A stretch of DNA of 64,000 nucleotides from Sipunculus nudus (Eukaryota; Annelida; Sipuncula; Golfingiida; Sipunculidae). The notes beneath the pieces were generated by a model that saw nothing but the letters and a program-made list of their open reading frames with translations, was not told the DNA's origin and made no database searches. Of the stretch, positions 40,640-52,900 are shown in pieces. The position numbers and the translations under genes are program-made. How positions within the stretch are numbered: the first letter of the stretch is position 1; each line of letters starts with the position of its first letter. The stretch covers positions 15,684,001 through 15,748,000 of the forward strand of contig CM049308.1 in NCBI GenBank assembly GCA_026874595.1, read 5' to 3'.

Positions 40640-43436
40640 AAAAACTAGAATATGGGTAGCCGACAAGTGACTATGTGTATCTGCCAAAATCAGAGTGGAA
40701 CGGGTGAAGTGAGGCAAGGATTGAGTGGCAAGAGGAAATAGAGTGAGGTATGTTGCATATTAGCATGAATGTCTGCAGCCTGAATGTGTATGTAGGTTGT
40801 GCCACCTACTACAAATCCAGAAAGCTGTTCAAGTTGTATACATATGCGAAATTTTAGGCAGAAAAGTCAAACCACTACATGTGTATGAGTGATTATAGCC
40901 CATGGCAGACAAACAGACAAAGGCTGTGCAAAAATGTTTGCAGGTGGCCCCTCCAGTTTTGTGTATGATAAAGACCTATGTGAGATCTAAACACATACAC
41001 AATTTTGGCCCAATCAGTCAAACGGTTCCTGAGATATAAGCTTGGATGTGTGCAGCATTAACTAGAATTTAGGTGGTGCCACCTGTCATAAAATCAAGAA
41101 AGCTGTCCAGGATGTATAAACCTGCCAAGTTTTAGGCAGTCATGTCAAACCACTACAGAGAAATTAGTGACAAACAGACAGACACTGTGCAAAAATGATT
41201 GCAGGTGGCGCCACCATTTTTTGTGTATATATTATAAAACTATCCAAGGGCTTCATTTGTATAAATTTTATTTCCTGATCGGTCAAACAGTTCCTGAGAT
41301 ATGAGCTTATATGTGTGCAGCATTAACTAGAATGTAGGTGGCGCCAAACAGACAGATGCTGAGCAAAATGTGCAAAAATGGTTGCAGGTGGCCCCTCAAG
41401 TTTTGTGTATGATAAAGACCTATGTGAGAGCTAAAAACATGCAAAATTTTGGCCCAATCGTTCAAACTGTTCCCGAGATATGAGCTTGGATGTCTGCAGC
41501 GTAAACTAGAATGTAGGTGGCGCAACCTGTCATAAAATCAAGAAAGCTATCAAGGATGTATAAAGCTGCAAAATTTTAGGCAGATACGTCAAACCACTGC
41601 CGAGATATGAGTGACATTATCCCATGGCAGACATACAGACAGACGCTGTGTAAAAATGGTTGCAGGTGGCCCCTCCAGTTTTGTATGATAAAGACCTATG
41701 TGAGATCTAAACACATACACAATTTTGGCCCAATCAGTCAAACTGTTCCTGAGATATGAGCTTGGATGTGTGCAGCGTAAACTAGAATGTAGGTGGCGCC
41801 ACCTGTCATAAAATCAAGAAAGCTGTCCAGGATGTATAAACCTGCAAAACTTTAGGTAGTTATGTCAAACCACTACAGAGAAATGAGTGATTATAGGCCT
41901 CAACAGACAAACAGACAGACACTGTGCAAAAATGATTGCAGGTGGCGCCACCATTTTTTGTGTATGTTATAAAACTATCCAAGGGCTACATTTGTATAAA
42001 TTTTATTTCCTGATCGGTCAAACAGTTCCTGAGATATGAGCTTGGATGTGTGCAGCATTAACTAGAATGTAGGTGGCGCCACCTATCATAAAATCAAGAA
42101 AGCTGTCCAGGATGTATAATCCTGCAAAATTTCAGGTGAACTAGTCAATTCACTGCAGAGATAGGAGTGATTTTAACCCAAGGCAGATGAACAGATGGAC
42201 ACTGTGCAAACATGGTTACAGGTGGCGCCACCATTTTTTATGTATGTTATAAAGCTGTCCAAGGGCTACATTTGTATAAATTTTATTTCCTGATCGGTCA
42301 AAAGGTTCCCGAGATATGAGCTTGGATGTCATCAGCGTGAACGTGAATGTAGGTGGCGCCACTTGTCATAAAATCAAGAGAGCTATCCAGGATGTATACC
42401 CATGCCGAATTTCAGGTGAATTAGTCAATTCACTGCAGAGATATGAGTGATTTTAACCCTAGGCAGATGAACAGATGGACACTGTGCAAACATGGTTACA
42501 GGTTGCACCACCATTTTTTGTGTATGTTATGAAGCTATCCAAGGGCTACATTTGTATAAATTTTATTTCCTGATCAGTTCCCGAGATATGAGCTTGGATG
42601 TCTGCAGCATGAAAGTGAATGTAGGTGGCGCCACCTGTCATAAAATCAAGAAAGCTATCCAGGATGTATAAGCATGCCGAATTTCAGGTGAATTAGTCAA
42701 TTCACTGCAGAGATATGAGTGATTTTAACCCAAGGCAGATGAACAGATGGACACTGTACAAACATGGTTACAGGTGGCGCCCCATTTTTGTGTATGTTAT
42801 GAAGCTATCCAAGGGCTACATTTGTATAAATTTTATTTCCTGATTGGTCAAACAGTTCCTGAGATATGAGCTTGGATGTCATCAGCGTGAAGGTGAATGT
42901 AGGTGGCGCCACCTGTCATAAAATCAAGAAAGCTATCCAGGATGTATACGCATGCCGAATTTCAGGTGAATTAGTCAATTCACTGCAGAGATATGAGTGA
43001 TTTTAACCCAAGGCAGATGAACAGATGGACACTGTGCAAACATGGTTACAGGCGGCGCCACCATTTTTTGTGTATGTTATGAAGCTATCCAAGGGCTACA
43101 TTTGTATAAATTTTATTTCCTGATCGGTCAAATGGTTCCCGAGATATGAGCTTGGATGTCTGCAGCGTGAACGTGAATGTAGGTGGCGCAACCTGTCATA
43201 AAATCAAGAAAGCTATCCAGGATGTATAAGCATGCCGAATTTCAGGTGAATTAGTCAATTCACTGCAGAGATATGAGTGATTTTAACCCAAGGCAGATGA
43301 ACAGATTGACACTGAGCAAACATGGTTACAGGTGGCGCCACCATTTTTTGTGTATGTTATAAAGCTATCCAAGGGCTACATTTGTATAAATTTTATTTCC
43401 TGATCAGTCAAACGGTTCCCGAGATATGAGGGTTTA
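40640..43436. repeat. Satellite array A, about 280-bp unit, about ten copies
   Basis: The landmark 'gagatatgagcttggatg' recurs near 41474, 41753, 42031, 42311, 42583, 42863 and 43140, so the period is 272-280 bp. Units carry 'aggtggcgccacctgtcataaaatcaagaaagct'. The left units are more diverged or partly deleted. Confidence 0.92.
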
Positions 43437-43536
43437 TGTGATGAAACAGATGCACAAATGGACGCTGGGCAGACAGGAAAGGTCAGAGGTCAACGCAAAT
43501 TGGTTAGGCACCAGTTCACATGTGACCCGATAATTG

Positions 43537-44790
43537 GTGTAAGTTTCAGAAAAAACGTGTTGTAGTTATTGAGATACTGCAGTTTTTGTATCAAATTTTC
43601 CATTATTCTGGGGGGGTATTTTGGAGTCATACAGCTTAAAGAATATGGGTAACAGAGACCTTATTTCAGGATTCCATGGAGACTTTTCATGGGTCTCCCT
43701 GTGTGTCAAGAATGAAGATTCTAGGTCCAGTCTTTATGATTTGTGCCCTGTTAACAGATGTTCATATCTTAAAAGGTCTCAAAAATAGAGAAAAAATTCT
43801 TTAAAAAACCCGAACAAATACAGGTGGCACCACCAGTCTGCAGAAACTGATGAAACACTCCATGATCAATCTGTATGCCAAAAATCATGACCATCAGTGA
43901 TGTAGTTATTGAGATTATGAAGTTTTTGTATGAAATTTTTGACTATTCTTGGGGGTACTTTGGGGCCCAATAGCTCAAAGGATATGGGTAACAGAGACCT
44001 AATTTCTCGTTTCCCTGGAAACTTTTCATAGTTCTCTCAGTGTGTCAAGAATTAAGATTCTAGGTCCAGTCTTTACGATTTGTGCCTTGTTAACAGATGT
44101 TCACATTTTTAAAGGTCTCAAAAATAGAGAAAAAAATTCGTAAAAAATCGAAAAATACAGGTGGCGCCACCAGTCTGCAGGAAGTGATGGAACATCTCAT
44201 GATCAATATGTATGCCAAAAATCATGACCATCAGTGATGTAGTTATTGAGATATTGAAGTTTTTGTATGAAATTTTTGACTATTCTGGGGGGTACTTTGC
44301 GGCCCCATAGCTCGAAGGATATGGGTAACAGAGACCTAATTTCTGGTTTCCAAGGAGATTTTTCATGGACCTCTCAGTGTGTCAAGAATTAAGATTCTAA
44401 GTCCAGTCTTTACGATTTGTGCCCTGTTAACAGCTGTTCACATTTTTAAAGGTCTCAAAAATATAGAAAACAGTTTGTAAAAATTGTAAAATACAGGTGG
44501 CACCACCAGTCTGCAGGAAGTGATGGAACATCTCATGATCAATACGTATGCCAAAAATTATGACCATCAGTCAAGTAGTTAATGAGATATTGAAGTTTTT
44601 GTATGAAATTTTTTACTTTTCTGGGGGGTACTTCGGGGCCCCATAGCTCGAAGGATAAGGGTAAAAGAGACCTAATTTCTGGTTTCCAAGGAGATTTTTC
44701 ATGGACCTCTCAGAATCCCAAGTTACAAGGTTCTAAGTCCAGGGGTTACGATTTGTGCCTGGTTAACCCACAGACAGATGGACGACGGAC
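43537..44790. repeat. Satellite array B, about 335-bp unit, about four copies
   Basis: The landmark 'gtagttattgagatattgaagtttttgta' recurs at about 43568, 43903, 44238 and 44574. Each unit includes 'ggtggcgccaccagtctgcag', which resembles the GGTGGCGCCACC palindrome of array A. Confidence 0.92.
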
Positions 44791-44942
44791 AAAGAGTGAT
44801 CGCTATAGCTCAGAGGACTTTCAGTCAGCTAAGCTGAAAATAAGGACAGACTCTAAGTGAATAAGCCTCTTTCAGGCAGGTCACCTGTACTGCACTTTTA
44901 CCTAATATTGCCATTGGTCCAGTAATTGGACTGCATGCTGCA

Positions 44943-44951
44943 GTGCAGAGG
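44943..44951 (+). repeat. Left target-site duplication of the MULE-like element
   Basis: GTGCAGAGG, repeated exactly at 47132-47140. Confidence 0.8.
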
Positions 44952-45444
44952 GGTCTCCCGAAACACCCAAAACACTGGTGTTTTGGGTAATTTTTTATGA
45001 AACACCACAAAACACTACTTAACCTCAACAGCGAAGCTGAATATTCATTCCATTAGATAAATAATCATTTGGGGAATCTTTTCATGAAATATGGATGCGT
45101 AATTATCTATTTTAAAGTTGTACGCGAGTGTTTTGTGTTGATGTCGGTTCAGACGGTGAAGGTGGTCGCCATTTTGATAGCATGGTTGCTGCCACCTGGT
45201 GGCACTAAGGGGAATCATACTTAGCCAGGGTGTTTTGGGTCAGTGACGAAACACTGCGGTGTACATACGTTTGAAGGAATAATAAAAAATTTGACATAGA
45301 GAATATGAAAATAATAATTATATTCCCATGCAAATTGTACTATCATGCCTACTGTTCTAAATCATATTAATTATATTATTATATTAGGCCTATTTAATAA
45401 AAACTTTTCATTTCAATTTTGTATCAGGTGCATTGCACCTCAAG

Positions 45445-45550
45445 CAATAAATAAAAATATACTATATAAATATAAATATAAAATATACTACAAATCAATA
45501 AATAAAAATATACTGTATAAATATAAATATAAAATATACTACAAATTAAA
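45445..45550. repeat. Tandem duplication of about 52 bp
   Basis: 'aataaataaaaatatactatataaatataaat...actacaaat' occurs twice in a row with one base changed, just inside the left arm of the MULE-like element. Confidence 0.85.
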
Positions 45551-45696
45551 ATGTTGACACTCAAAAGATCATGCAATTATATTCCAACCGTAGCGATTAT
45601 TATATTTTTAATAGGAATATATATACAATATATTACAATTTCAATATGAACATTTTAGTGTCATACCTTGGTAAAGATCATGTTAATAATATGATA

Positions 45697-45698
<2 letters not shown>

Positions 45699-45727
<29 letters not shown>
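45699..45727. repeat. (ATT)n microsatellite
   Basis: Attatt repeats in the core of the MULE-like element. Confidence 0.9.
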
Positions 45728-45732
<5 letters not shown>

Positions 45733-46090
45733 ATGCATTATGAATTTAATTATTACAAAATAAACGGGCACGAAAATAAAATTTTGAAATGCAATGTAAA
45801 ACTCCTTTTAAGTGTTTTTTACACCGTATTTTGATAACCATCTCACCTGTAAGAGGTCGAAAGTCGGGGAAAACCGACCCTTAGATCACCCACCACCTGA
45901 CACTTGCTGCACTGCAGCCCTGCCTTTGTAACATAATTAATTAGTTGAGTAATGAGATTAGGAGTTGTTACGCAATACGCTGAACCGTTACCTTCTCGCA
46001 GGTGATCTATGATGTCCACTGTTGCGTGTCGTGTGCTCAGCCTAATCGTTATCATTATACAGTGTCACTTTATTTGCAAGACATAATTCG

Positions 46091-46513
46091 TTGAGCAGTA
46101 GGCACATTAACAAAAAACTGTCCAGTGACAAGCAAGTTACCGCCACAGAGGTCTCTACAAATACTCTTGTCCAACTCACAGCTGAGGAAATATTACAAAC
46201 CGTCCTGGATGCTGCCGAAAATAGAAACAACATACTTCGAAAAATTACCAGTGGCACAAAATCAATTTCCCGCTTCATCATAGATAACTCCGAAAATGTG
46301 AAGAAACATTGTTCTCAACAACGTATGAATTTCGCTGATGACTGTGGGGCATGGACTGGAACGAAGGGAACAACTACCAGCACCACCTTTGTTGTAACAT
46401 CAGAGCAAAAACTGAAAACAGTGAACTTGAAACAAGGGCTGTACTGCACTCGGAAAAAGCAAAACAAAAAAATCACCTGGGTACCACTGGAACCACAACC
46501 AAGTCCAGACTGA
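46091..46513 (+). CDS. 140-codon open frame in the core of the MULE-like element, function unknown
   Basis: Begins MSSRHINKKLSSDKQVTATE and ends KKITWVPLEPQPSPD. It is Thr/Ser/Lys-rich, has no transposase motif I can name, and starts without support from splice sites. The ending (CTRKKQNKKITWVPLEPQPS) has ordinary protein character. A short minus-strand frame with CSKC (45843-46055) overlaps the same core. It may be a leftover of an element protein or chance. Confidence 0.3.
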   Translation: MSSRHINKKLSSDKQVTATEVSTNTLVQLTAEEILQTVLDAAENRNNILRKITSGTKSISRFIIDNSENVKKHCSQQRMNFADDCGAWTGTKGTTTSTTFVVTSEQKLKTVNLKQGLYCTRKKQNKKITWVPLEPQPSPD

Positions 46514-47131
46514 GTTCTCTTCCGTTCTTCCGAACTCTTCTTCAGTATTACATGTCTAGTATCTGGTATCAGTTTATTATTAATTATCAATGATGATTAA
46601 TTGTTGTTATGTATATATGTTATCTTGTGTCTATGAAATAAAATCTATGATACAAAATTGAAATGATAAGTTTTTTATTTAATAAGCCTAATATAATAAT
46701 ATAATTAATATGATTTAGAACAGTAGGCATTATAGTACGATTTGCATGGGAATATAATTATTATTATCATATTCTCTGTGTCATATGTTTGATTATTCCT
46801 TCGAACGTATGTACACCGCAGTGTTTCGTCACTGACCCAAAACACCCTGGCTGAGTATGATTCCCCTAAGTGCCATCAGGTGGCAGCAACCACGCTATCA
46901 AAATGGCGACTTCCTTCACCGTCTGAACCGACATCAACACGAAACACTCGCGTACAACTTTATAATAGATAATTACGCATCCATATTTCATGAAAAGATT
47001 CCCAAGTGATTATTTATCTAATGGAATGAATATTCAGCTTCGCTGTTGAGGTTAAGTAGGTCTTTCGTGGTGTTTCGTCAAAAATTACCCAAAACACCGG
47101 TTGTTTTGGGTGTTTCGGGAGACCGGCCCGG

Positions 47132-47140
47132 GTGCAGAGG
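47132..47140 (+). repeat. Right target-site duplication of the MULE-like element
   Basis: GTGCAGAGG, identical to 44943-44951. Confidence 0.8.
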
Positions 47141-47912
47141 GATGGCAGACTGTCTTAACCGAGAGCCAATTTTCTAAGACCAAAACCAAAATTAACGCAG
47201 ATTCCTGGAACGACATCGATTATTAGGGCCATATTCTACTCTCCGTATATATATACATACCAAACTCAAAATAAAATTCAGATTCTGTGACGATTCACTG
47301 AGTAACTGAACCGTAAATCTCCTTATTTTTCTTGTGCTTGTATGGAGGCCGCCATGTTTACATGTTGCTAACGTAAGTGAGCGAGTACTCCATTGTCGTA
47401 AAATATCCAAGTTTAATAAAATACCATGATAATTTAGGTTATGGGAATTACATTTGTCACGATAATCTACTCTCTGATAATCATTTCAGTGCGTCCTTTG
47501 ATTATCCATGTAAAATAATAAATGCATTTAATTCCAAACAGCTAAAGAGACGCTTTAAGACATAGACTTGTTCTCTGCCTCATAAATAAGCTTCATCATT
47601 CAATCGTTCAGCTTCCACACAAACTTGTATTTTTTATAATGAGGCACGTCAGTGTCTCTTTTTGGTTTGCCAAGCAGTTTTAAAAAGTAGAATTTAAAAC
47701 CCAAAGTTTTATTTTTTTTCTTTGCATATTATTGTATTTCATGGGTTGAATGTCACATACTAGTACCGTGTGGATTATGCGCATTTTTTTATCTAGCCTA
47801 TTTTAGTCTTGCAACTGTATTTTAAAATTTGTTACAGTCATTCATTTTCCATGCAATTGCTTGCTTCTAATAGTATTTTAGAGCACACCATCCTGGCTTT
47901 CGAAAACGAAAC

Positions 47913-47954
<42 letters not shown>

Positions 47955-48288
47955 CATTAAGCACCTTAAAACTGCCCAATTCTACCTCCCAAATCACCTT
48001 GTAAACATCACTTTTTTGCACACAAAAAAAATCTTCAGCAATATCAAGAAGACATTGTTTTACAAATTGGTAATAAATATGTCGGATACATTGCAGATGA
48101 ATCTTGTATTTCTCACAGACAATTTTAATGTTTAATTTTAAAATGTACAAAATACCTCAGCAAAACGAATGTTAAAGTGTGTTTTCATGTTAAGACTGTA
48201 CTTTTGCACATAGAATTTGATAATCTCGTAGATTAGTTTTTAGGCTTTTAAAACTTTATGTCATAATTTGCAAATGTTTTATTGCACA

Positions 48289-48360
<72 letters not shown>

Positions 48361-49279
48361 CAAAAATATTATTTTTTCAAGGCAAATCACACAAATATAA
48401 GCTGATAAAGATCGATAATTTTCGAATCACGCATTCGGTATTTCATGGTAAATCTTATATACGATGCGAGAGACGAAGTTCAACATCAAAATTTATTTAT
48501 TTAATTAGGTCATGTGTATACTTTTTCTAAAAGATAAAATACCTCTCCAAAAATAATGACAGTGACATACCAATACAACAATTTTTTAACATTCTCCTAC
48601 GCAATACTAAAATGATTGTTTTAACTCATGCAGTTTAGTACATGCACTTTGGGAAGAGTAATGTGATTAAACTGTATATATAATCAATAAACGCCAGGAA
48701 AATAAAAAATTCTTTGGAAGCAGTAATGTAAAGAATTTTGTGTGAAGAAGGAGTAGTATACATATGAATGTTGTTATATTTGAGAAAACTTGAGCCCCGA
48801 GGCTTTTTTCACAAAACAAATGACTTTTCTTCAAGAATTCTGTGAAAACTGATGATGTACCGGTATAAACTAATGTATGATTTGTTAGCTATCAGAAAAA
48901 TGCCACTGTTCTAATGAGAAAAGTTGAATTCTTATGCATTTCTTTGAGGCCTGAGTAAAAGTATTTTAATTTTATGTGTCATGGCACGGGCGCATGTAAG
49001 ATTTCCAAATACTTAAAAAATAAGTGTAGGACTACTTCGATATGTACATATAATTTCCTCCCTTTAGAGTCAACTAGGAGGCCAAATTACATTTATTCTT
49101 TAAACAATTGAAAAGCATATTTAATCTTAGTAAGCATATTAATTTCAGATTCACGCATATTATGTTGAATTGATTTACAACCGTTTTCGAAAGAATAGTA
49201 TTTGTTTAGTAATTTTGTTTAAAATTTTGGCACAATAGGTTCACCTACCCTTCTTCTACTAATACCACTACTACCACTC

Positions 49280-49317
<38 letters not shown>

Positions 49318-49739
49318 AAAATATAAGATAAGATAAGATAACATTTATTAGCCTTCAGTTCCAGGAATTTGTTGTTGACTTGCAATTCATTTCATAAAAA
49401 TAAATAAATACATATATACAAAAAAATAACACATAACGTATTGACTGTGCATGTAAAAAAACATGTGAAAATGATAAAAAAGATAATTCTGCAGGCAAAA
49501 CACATAATTCAAAACATTAAATATCTAGAGGGTTGCGAGTTAAAAAGTTTAATACTGTATGGCACAAGAGATTTTTATAGTAATAAAGGAAATTTTTCTT
49601 ACGGAAATTACAGGAAAATATATCTACAATACTTGATGTTTAGAACTGCTAGTAATGACATAAAAATAACTTAATTTCATTCCTTTTTATGCTGGTATTG
49701 TAAATTTAACTTAATGATACTTCACGTACACAGCAGGGA
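47141..49739. other. Gene-free stretch upstream of MEMO1
   Basis: Contains ATT runs at 47912-47955 and 49276-49316, an AT run at 48291-48356, and a short tandem 'aagataagataagata' at about 49325. No exon is supported. Confidence 0.5.
48291..48356. repeat. (AT)n microsatellite
   Basis: About 66 bp of AT dinucleotides. Confidence 0.95.
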
Positions 49740-49918
49740 CCGGAGAAATTTCCTAGGGTGAAAAGAGGTAACATGCTACTTTTTCTGCTACACCCTGTTA
49801 CCCATCATTCCGACTGTTTTGACTTCCGCTCGCGAAGCGACGGTCGGTCCAGAGAGAAGATACTTTGTCTTTTATACACGTTAAATTCAACCAAAACTGA
49901 AGCAAAATTGGGTCCGAT
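49740..49918 (+). promoter_or_regulatory. Probable MEMO1 5' UTR and promoter region
   Basis: This interval is richer in CG dinucleotides than its AT-rich surroundings (for example CTCGCGAAGCGACGGTCGG at about 49829-49847) and runs directly into the MEMO1 start codon. There is no clear TATA box. The transcription start is not determinable. Confidence 0.35.
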
Positions 49919-49970
49919 ATGTCAAGAACGCGGCGAGCCACCCATGCGGGCAGCTGGTACTCAAGCAGCG
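49919..49970 (+). CDS. MEMO1: MEMO1 coding exon 1
   Basis: Reads [17 protein letters not shown] plus one base. The HAGSWY motif is the N-terminal hallmark of MEMO. The donor is AGCG|gtgaga. An in-frame TGA lies 18 nt upstream of the ATG. Confidence 0.93.
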
Positions 49971-52900
49971 GTGAGAATTTGTTTCTATACAGCTTTAAAA
50001 TCGTGTAACTTGGCCTGGATACAGTGACAGGGCCCAGCTGAAACGCTTGCGCAGTCGCTTTGTTCAGCTTTCGACAGACGACAACTGCGATCCGATATGA
50101 GTCATGAGCCCCTCCAGTTCACCAAAATTCCGCCATTGTCTTCTAGAATGTAGAAATATCTTAAATATTTCACTTAATGTTTAAACAAATATTTTAGTGT
50201 GCTTTAAACGTTCCTGAAATTCTGTATTTTCACTGTGTGGCTTCGCCAACTCTTCCCAATTTTGACGGTTCAGATGAGATAGTGATAATGTGCGAAAGTG
50301 AAGCCAGTTGGACCAAACTCACAGAATTAATCTACCTGGTTTTTTTTACTTAATTTGTTAAAATGGATCACATGACCTACTGGTAAGCTTTGGTTTGGGG
50401 TATTTTCACTTTAAATAAAGATTGTATATATTTAATTAAAACTGAGTGAACAGTCATGAATACATTACCACATTGGATAACAGATTGTTGAGTGTATAAA
50501 CAAGAACTCTGTTTGACCTATTGACCTACTCTTGACCCAGGCCCCCTTCACACCCAGTCACAGCTGATAGAAATAGAAACCATCTGTTTATGATTTCCCT
50601 GTTTCACATAGGAAGTCTAACAGAATGGGACTGTTCCTCAGAAAGGTTGCATCAAGAGGCAGTGAGACTGAGTAAAATATTTATACTAGTTACTACATGA
50701 ATCATATATATTGTCACAACTGATTTTTTTATGTACATGAGCCTAGGTTAGTTATAAACGAGTTAAAGGATTAACTGAATGAATCAGAATTATTATGATA
50801 ATAAGCATGAAGTGGAACAACTGATTTTCTGTGCTCAAATGGTTTGTGTTGAACTGAAGGACAAGTGTTTAAGCTTTCATATATTTTAAATATTGTTCAT
50901 ATTGCTTATTTTGCTTTAACCAAACACAGATGCTTCTTACAGGCATTACAAGGACCATGTTGAGCTGCTGCTGAATTTCACATAATGAAATTTGTGTGTC
51001 AGCAAACTAATCAGTGAACATTCAGTTGTCAAAAGGCTGCAATTCGCTTAAATTGTAAAGTAAATTTGAATTGATTAATATGTGTTGAGTTGAATTAGAA
51101 TTTTAATCATTTTCTAACCTTCTCAATTGAATTGTGTTCGAAGTTTCATAAAATGTATTGGATTTGCAATCTTGAGTGCATTTAAAGTACATTAATAGAG
51201 AGTTGCAAAAAATTTTTCTTTACTCAGATGACAAAAAAATACTGATTTCCTTATGCATTATAATATTTAGAAATATTTAAATTTATAATTTGAGCACTTT
51301 TATTTTAATTTTCACATATACAAACAAAGTGTGTTGCATGAAGATATCAGACTATTTACATGAATATGCTTATGCTTTTAATGTATAATAAAAAATGTAC
51401 TTATCTTTTTTGTGTTGTCTGTATATGACATGAATATTATTTCAATATCAGGACGTTCATAAAAATGTTGTTTTATCATCAATGTTTAATTTTGCAAGTC
51501 CCTGTTGATTTTTAGTTAAACATAAAGGAATAGTTGTTACTTTATCTATCATTAGAACATTTAATTGGCATATTTGTAAATGTCGCACTAATACCTACAA
51601 CACCTTGCTCTGTTCCATTGGGGGTCATTAGAACTTGTTTTTGATAAAGGTAATATTTTATTTTGATCATAAAAGTTGGAATGAATATTAGATATCAACT
51701 GTGTTCAACCTGTTAATTAAGATCTAGGTTTTTGTTGTTAGACTTATAGTAAATGTGGATTATACCTGTTTATCATCCCACTGTTTCTGTTTGTAAAGGT
51801 AATGAGCTGCGAGGCCAGCTAGATCACTGGTTGGCAAAGGCTCCTGTATGCCAGACACCAGCCAGAGCTATCATTGCCCCGTATGTATTATCTACCAATT
51901 TTAACCATTCATGCCTATTTATTATTCATACAGTATAGAGTTTTGAGCAGTGCATTTTATATGTAGATCTGCAGTCTAATAGAAAAAATTGATTCTTCTT
52001 TGCAGTAATAAATCACAAATAATATTATGTTATTCTGATATAATTGAATTAATAAAGAAAAACAAGGGGACTATTTATATTGTAATGTTAATATTATCTC
52101 TCTGGAAATATGGTGTTCGATTTTAGTAATTTCCATGAATAAGTTTTCTCACATAATACTGCTTTTGATTTTTATTCAAATGTTTGTTTTAAAGTTTTTT
52201 TACTTGATTCAGTACCTTTATAATTAAGATTTTTTTAACAAATTGCAGTGCATATGATGCTCAACTGTTTCTAGTATTGTGGTAACAGCATTTGTTCTGA
52301 ATTATGCATTTCTGTTACAGGCATGCAGGCTATTTATATTGTGGAGCATGTGGTGGCCATGCCTACAGACAAGTCGATCCCTCCAAAGTGTGAGTATAAC
52401 CTAGTCTGATTTCATTCATTTTTAGAAATGATTTCTTTCACTTCAGTTACAGTTAACCTGCACACTGTTTGTGTCAAGTCTGAGGAAAACATTGACAAGA
52501 ATGGAAATTATACATTCTCTTGAGGTTACTCAAGGATTCTTATTGACCAGTTTGATAGCTAAATGCTATTTACTTGTGATAAGACCATTGATTTTGTCAT
52601 TCTTCAGAGGTCTTAAACTTGCAATCCAAGGCTGACATTTAACTAAAACTAGGATGATCTGATTTCTATTGACCTATGATATTACAGTGTATAATTCCTG
52701 AATAATTGTATCCCCAGGCAAAGTTGGGATATTATGGTTTCACGACGGTCCCGCCGCCGCAGAAAAACCTTGTGAGCGGGATAACTCAAAAAATATTTCA
52801 CTGATCTTTTTCACTGAAACTTTACATTTGTATAGATATAGGTAAGGGGACGAAGCCTATTTAAAATGGGGTCATGACCTATGCTAGGAGAGTGACCTTG

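Larger units (their letters stand above)
40446..44845 (+). mobile_element. Non-autonomous element containing two satellite arrays
   Basis: A head ('agtgacccatgggtcatgac', then 'gctcagctgactgggaag') and a tail ('ggactttcagtcagctaagctgaaaat') bracket a region of about 280-bp and about 335-bp tandem units. The tail, reverse-complemented, gives 'agcttagctgactga', close to the head's GCTCAGCTGACTG, so short inverted ends are likely. Shorter relatives lie at 31895-32765 and, reversed, at 60641-62563. No protein is encoded. Confidence 0.7.
44952..47131. mobile_element. Mutator-like (MULE) TIR element, 2.2 kb
   Basis: Very long terminal inverted repeats (left 44952-45427, right 46648-47131, about 480 bp, differing by scattered substitutions) are flanked by the 9-bp direct repeat GTGCAGAGG (44943-44951 and 47132-47140). 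Long TIRs with a 9-bp duplication fit the Mutator-like superfamily. An 8-bp reading, as in hAT, is also possible because the next base is G on both sides. The core has no recognisable transposase. Confidence 0.8.

Noticed and set aside
40640-44790. CRISPR-like array
   Set aside because: The units are 280 and 335 bp of continuous homologous sequence with no short repeat and spacer alternation, in animal DNA.
50341-50392. ATGGATCACATGACCTACTGgtaagc as MEMO1 exon 1
   Set aside because: It lacks the HAGSWY motif. The exon at 49919-49970 has it and is in phase with exon 2.
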